This document shows, piece after piece, positions 62,277 to 64,000 of a stretch of DNA of 64,000 bases. Under the pieces are notes generated by a model. The model saw only the letters and a list, made by a program, of their open reading frames with translations, had not been told where the DNA came from and searched no databases. This stretch comes from Pleionea sp. CnH1-48 (GTDB taxonomy: Bacteria > Pseudomonadota > Gammaproteobacteria > Enterobacterales > Kangiellaceae). How positions within the stretch are numbered: the stretch's first letter is position 1; the number at the start of each line of letters is the position of its first letter. Both the position numbers and the translations under genes were made by a program. Location: positions 186,001 through 250,000 of the forward strand of contig NZ_JAMXSB010000007.1 of the NCBI RefSeq assembly GCF_024124665.1, written 5' to 3'.

Positions 62277-64000
62277 TGAATCTGGCACAAGCTTCTATTG
62301 AGAAAAAAGTTATCAGCTGGATGCTGACTCTGATCTTGCTCATTGGTGGAGTCGCTTCTTATTTTGGTTTAGGGCAGCTAGAAGATCCTGAATTTACATT
62401 AAAACAAGCCATCATCATTACCGCTTATCCAGGAGCCAGTCCGCAGCAGGTTGAAGAAGAAGTTACTTATCCTATCGAAAATGCCTTACAACAACTTCCT
62501 TATGTCGATCATGTGACTTCCATTTCGTCGCCAGGGTTGTCGCAAATTACCGTCGATATGAAAAGTACTTACCGCAAGGAAGATCTGCGACAAATTTGGG
62601 ATGAACTTAGGCGCAAGGTTAACGACCTGCAAAACAAACTACCTTCAGGCGTACAACCTTCCAGCATCATGGATGACTTTGGCGATGTTTATGGAATTCT
62701 GCTGTCGGTCACTGGTGAGGGTTATTCTTATGATGAACTGAGAGATTATGTCGACTACTTACGTCGAGAGTTGGTCTTAGTCAATGGTGTTGGCAAAGTT
62801 TCCGTTGCGGGCGAGCAACAAGCGCAAGTGGTTGTAGAAATAGCCAGCCACAAACTCTCTGCGTTAGGCATTCCGCTTTCTCATATTTTTCAGCTATTGG
62901 AGACTCAAAATAGTGTCTCAAATGCTGGTCGTATTAAAGTGGGCAGCGAATCCATCCGCTTTCATCCAACCGGTGAATTCAAAAGTGTGGATGAGCTGGA
63001 GAATCTATTGATCTCTCAACCCGGCGCTTCCAAACTGGTTTACCTCGGCGACGTAGCCAGTGTTCACAAAAGCTACCAGGAAGTCCCGCAGAATATTATT
63101 AATTACAATGGCAAACAGGCTTTGCTTCTGGGTGTTTCTTTTTCTTCTGGTGTTAATGTAGTTGATATTGGTGACAAAATTAATCAACGACTCCAGGAAA
63201 TAGAATACCAACGACCCATAGGCATGGAAATTAGCACCGTTTATAACCAGCCTAACGAAGTCAATAATTCGGTTAGTAGTTTTATCATCAGTCTGGCTGA
63301 AGCGGTCGTGATCGTTATTGTCGTTCTACTCATCTTTATGGGTTTACGTAGCGGCGTTTTGATCGGATTAATATTGCTTCTTACCGTACTCGGCAGCTTT
63401 ATCTTTATGAAGCTTTACGCCATCGATCTGCAAAGAATCTCACTAGGAGCACTAATCATTGCCTTAGGTATGCTGGTTGATAATGCCATCGTCATAACCG
63501 AAGGGATACTCATCGGCCTTAAGCAAGGAAAAACGCGCCTTAAAGCTGCTGTTGATATCGTCCAACAAACTCGATGGCCGTTATTAGGCGCAACCATCAT
63601 TGCTATTACAGCCTTCGCACCGATTGGTCTTTCTTCCGATGCAACAGGTGAATTTGCTGGCAGCTTATTTTATGTCTTGCTGATTTCATTACTCCTAAGC
63701 TGGGTGACCGCTATTACATTAACGCCTTTCTTCGCTAGCTTAATGTTTAAAGAAGAAATAGCTTCCGGCTCAACTGCAGACAATGATCCCTATCAAGGTG
63801 TTCTTTTCGTTTACTACAAAAAACTGCTCGACTTTTGTATGCGCTTCCGCTGGTTAACTTTGCTGTCAATGATTGGCCTGCTTGTTGTAGCCTTAATGGC
63901 CTTTGGACAAGTAAAACAGTCTTTTTTTCCAGCTTCTAACACGCCCATGTTTTACCTTGATTATTGGCGCTACCAAGGCTCAGATATCAGAGAGACACAA
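62276..64000 (+). CDS. RND efflux pump permease (5' part, cut by window end)
   Basis: 575 codons are present with no stop. The start MNLAQASIEKKVISWMLTLI is followed by the periplasmic porter domain and helices 2-5. The proton relay segment GMLVDNAIVITEG is seen in helix 4. About 45% of a typical pump of 1000-1050 residues is missing. The ATG shares one base with the adaptor stop. Substrate is unknown; the sequence looks like the HAE1/drug type and not the heavy-metal type. Confidence 0.93.
   Translation, partial: MNLAQASIEKKVISWMLTLILLIGGVASYFGLGQLEDPEFTLKQAIIITAYPGASPQQVEEEVTYPIENALQQLPYVDHVTSISSPGLSQITVDMKSTYRKEDLRQIWDELRRKVNDLQNKLPSGVQPSSIMDDFGDVYGILLSVTGEGYSYDELRDYVDYLRRELVLVNGVGKVSVAGEQQAQVVVEIASHKLSALGIPLSHIFQLLETQNSVSNAGRIKVGSESIRFHPTGEFKSVDELENLLISQPGASKLVYLGDVASVHKSYQEVPQNIINYNGKQALLLGVSFSSGVNVVDIGDKINQRLQEIEYQRPIGMEISTVYNQPNEVNNSVSSFIISLAEAVVIVIVVLLIFMGLRSGVLIGLILLLTVLGSFIFMKLYAIDLQRISLGALIIALGMLVDNAIVITEGILIGLKQGKTRLKAAVDIVQQTRWPLLGATIIAITAFAPIGLSSDATGEFAGSLFYVLLISLLLSWVTAITLTPFFASLMFKEEIASGSTADNDPYQGVLFVYYKKLLDFCMRFRWLTLLSMIGLLVVALMAFGQVKQSFFPASNTPMFYLDYWRYQGSDIRETQ

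Overview
The window is ordinary chromosomal DNA of a moderate-GC Gammaproteobacterium. Evidence is a complete general secretion (type II) cluster gspC to gspN, a gcvT-gcvH-gcvP operon, hslR-hslO, glnA/ntrB/ntrC with NtrC and sigma-54 sites, cysQ/nudE/yrfG, and a secreted metallopeptidase with a GlyGly-CTERM-like tail. The gene set and many outer-membrane and secretion functions suggest a marine heterotroph, perhaps Kangiellaceae (Kangiella, Aliikangiella, Pleionea); that placement is inference and no rRNA gene is present to test it. The right edge cuts an RND efflux pump gene; no complete prophage or insertion sequence was seen.

Layout. 1-10.8 kb (+): a coiled-coil protein under a dyad-operator promoter, an acyltransferase, a rhomboid protease, then a membrane-domain module of YqiJ-like OB-fold protein, flotillin and a 1742-residue DUF3686-type AAA ATPase. 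10.8-25.5 kb (-): a frameshifted small secreted protein, a NADAR protein, then one tightly packed run gspC-D-E-F-G-H-I-J-K-L-M-N-yrfG-nudE-cysQ. 25.7-31.9 kb (+): hslR-hslO and the glycine cleavage genes. 31.9-38.9 kb: a divergent EF-Tu paralogue (-), a 1.7 kb non-coding stretch, and the RNA-repair genes rtcB-rtcA (-) with their divergent sigma-54 activator rtcR (+). 38.9-46.8 kb: a lipoprotein, the secreted carboxypeptidase, a MocR regulator facing an EamA exporter, a phospholipase A2-like secreted protein and a TolB/FlgO-like TPR membrane protein. 46.9-52.3 kb (+): glnA, a DUF4124 protein, ntrB, ntrC, trmL. 52.6-64 kb: a class V PLP enzyme, a solute-binding lipoprotein paired with a hybrid histidine kinase, small secreted or zinc-ribbon proteins, an SDR enzyme, a LysR regulator and an RND efflux adaptor and permease.

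Most notable. The non-coding stretch at 33.1-34.8 kb holds nineteen tandem copies of a 28-bp unit. Read on the minus strand, each unit can fold into a 5-bp hairpin with GGA in its loop and has a second GGA in the linker; the array starts just after a plausible promoter and ends in a strong intrinsic terminator. This is the architecture of a CsrB/RsmZ-type RNA that titrates the translational regulator CsrA/RsmA, in a form that looks unusually regular. Its terminator lies only 29 bases before the start codon of the unusual EF-Tu, so the same element may act as an attenuator for that gene; an 18-codon leader reading frame with its own ribosome binding site precedes it. Two further multi-hairpin terminator modules and a strong rRNA-like promoter lie between this and rtcBA. 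The EF-Tu paralogue, the RNA and the Rtc repair genes may together form a translation-stress locus.

All calls are from reading the sequence; no database search or folding program was run.
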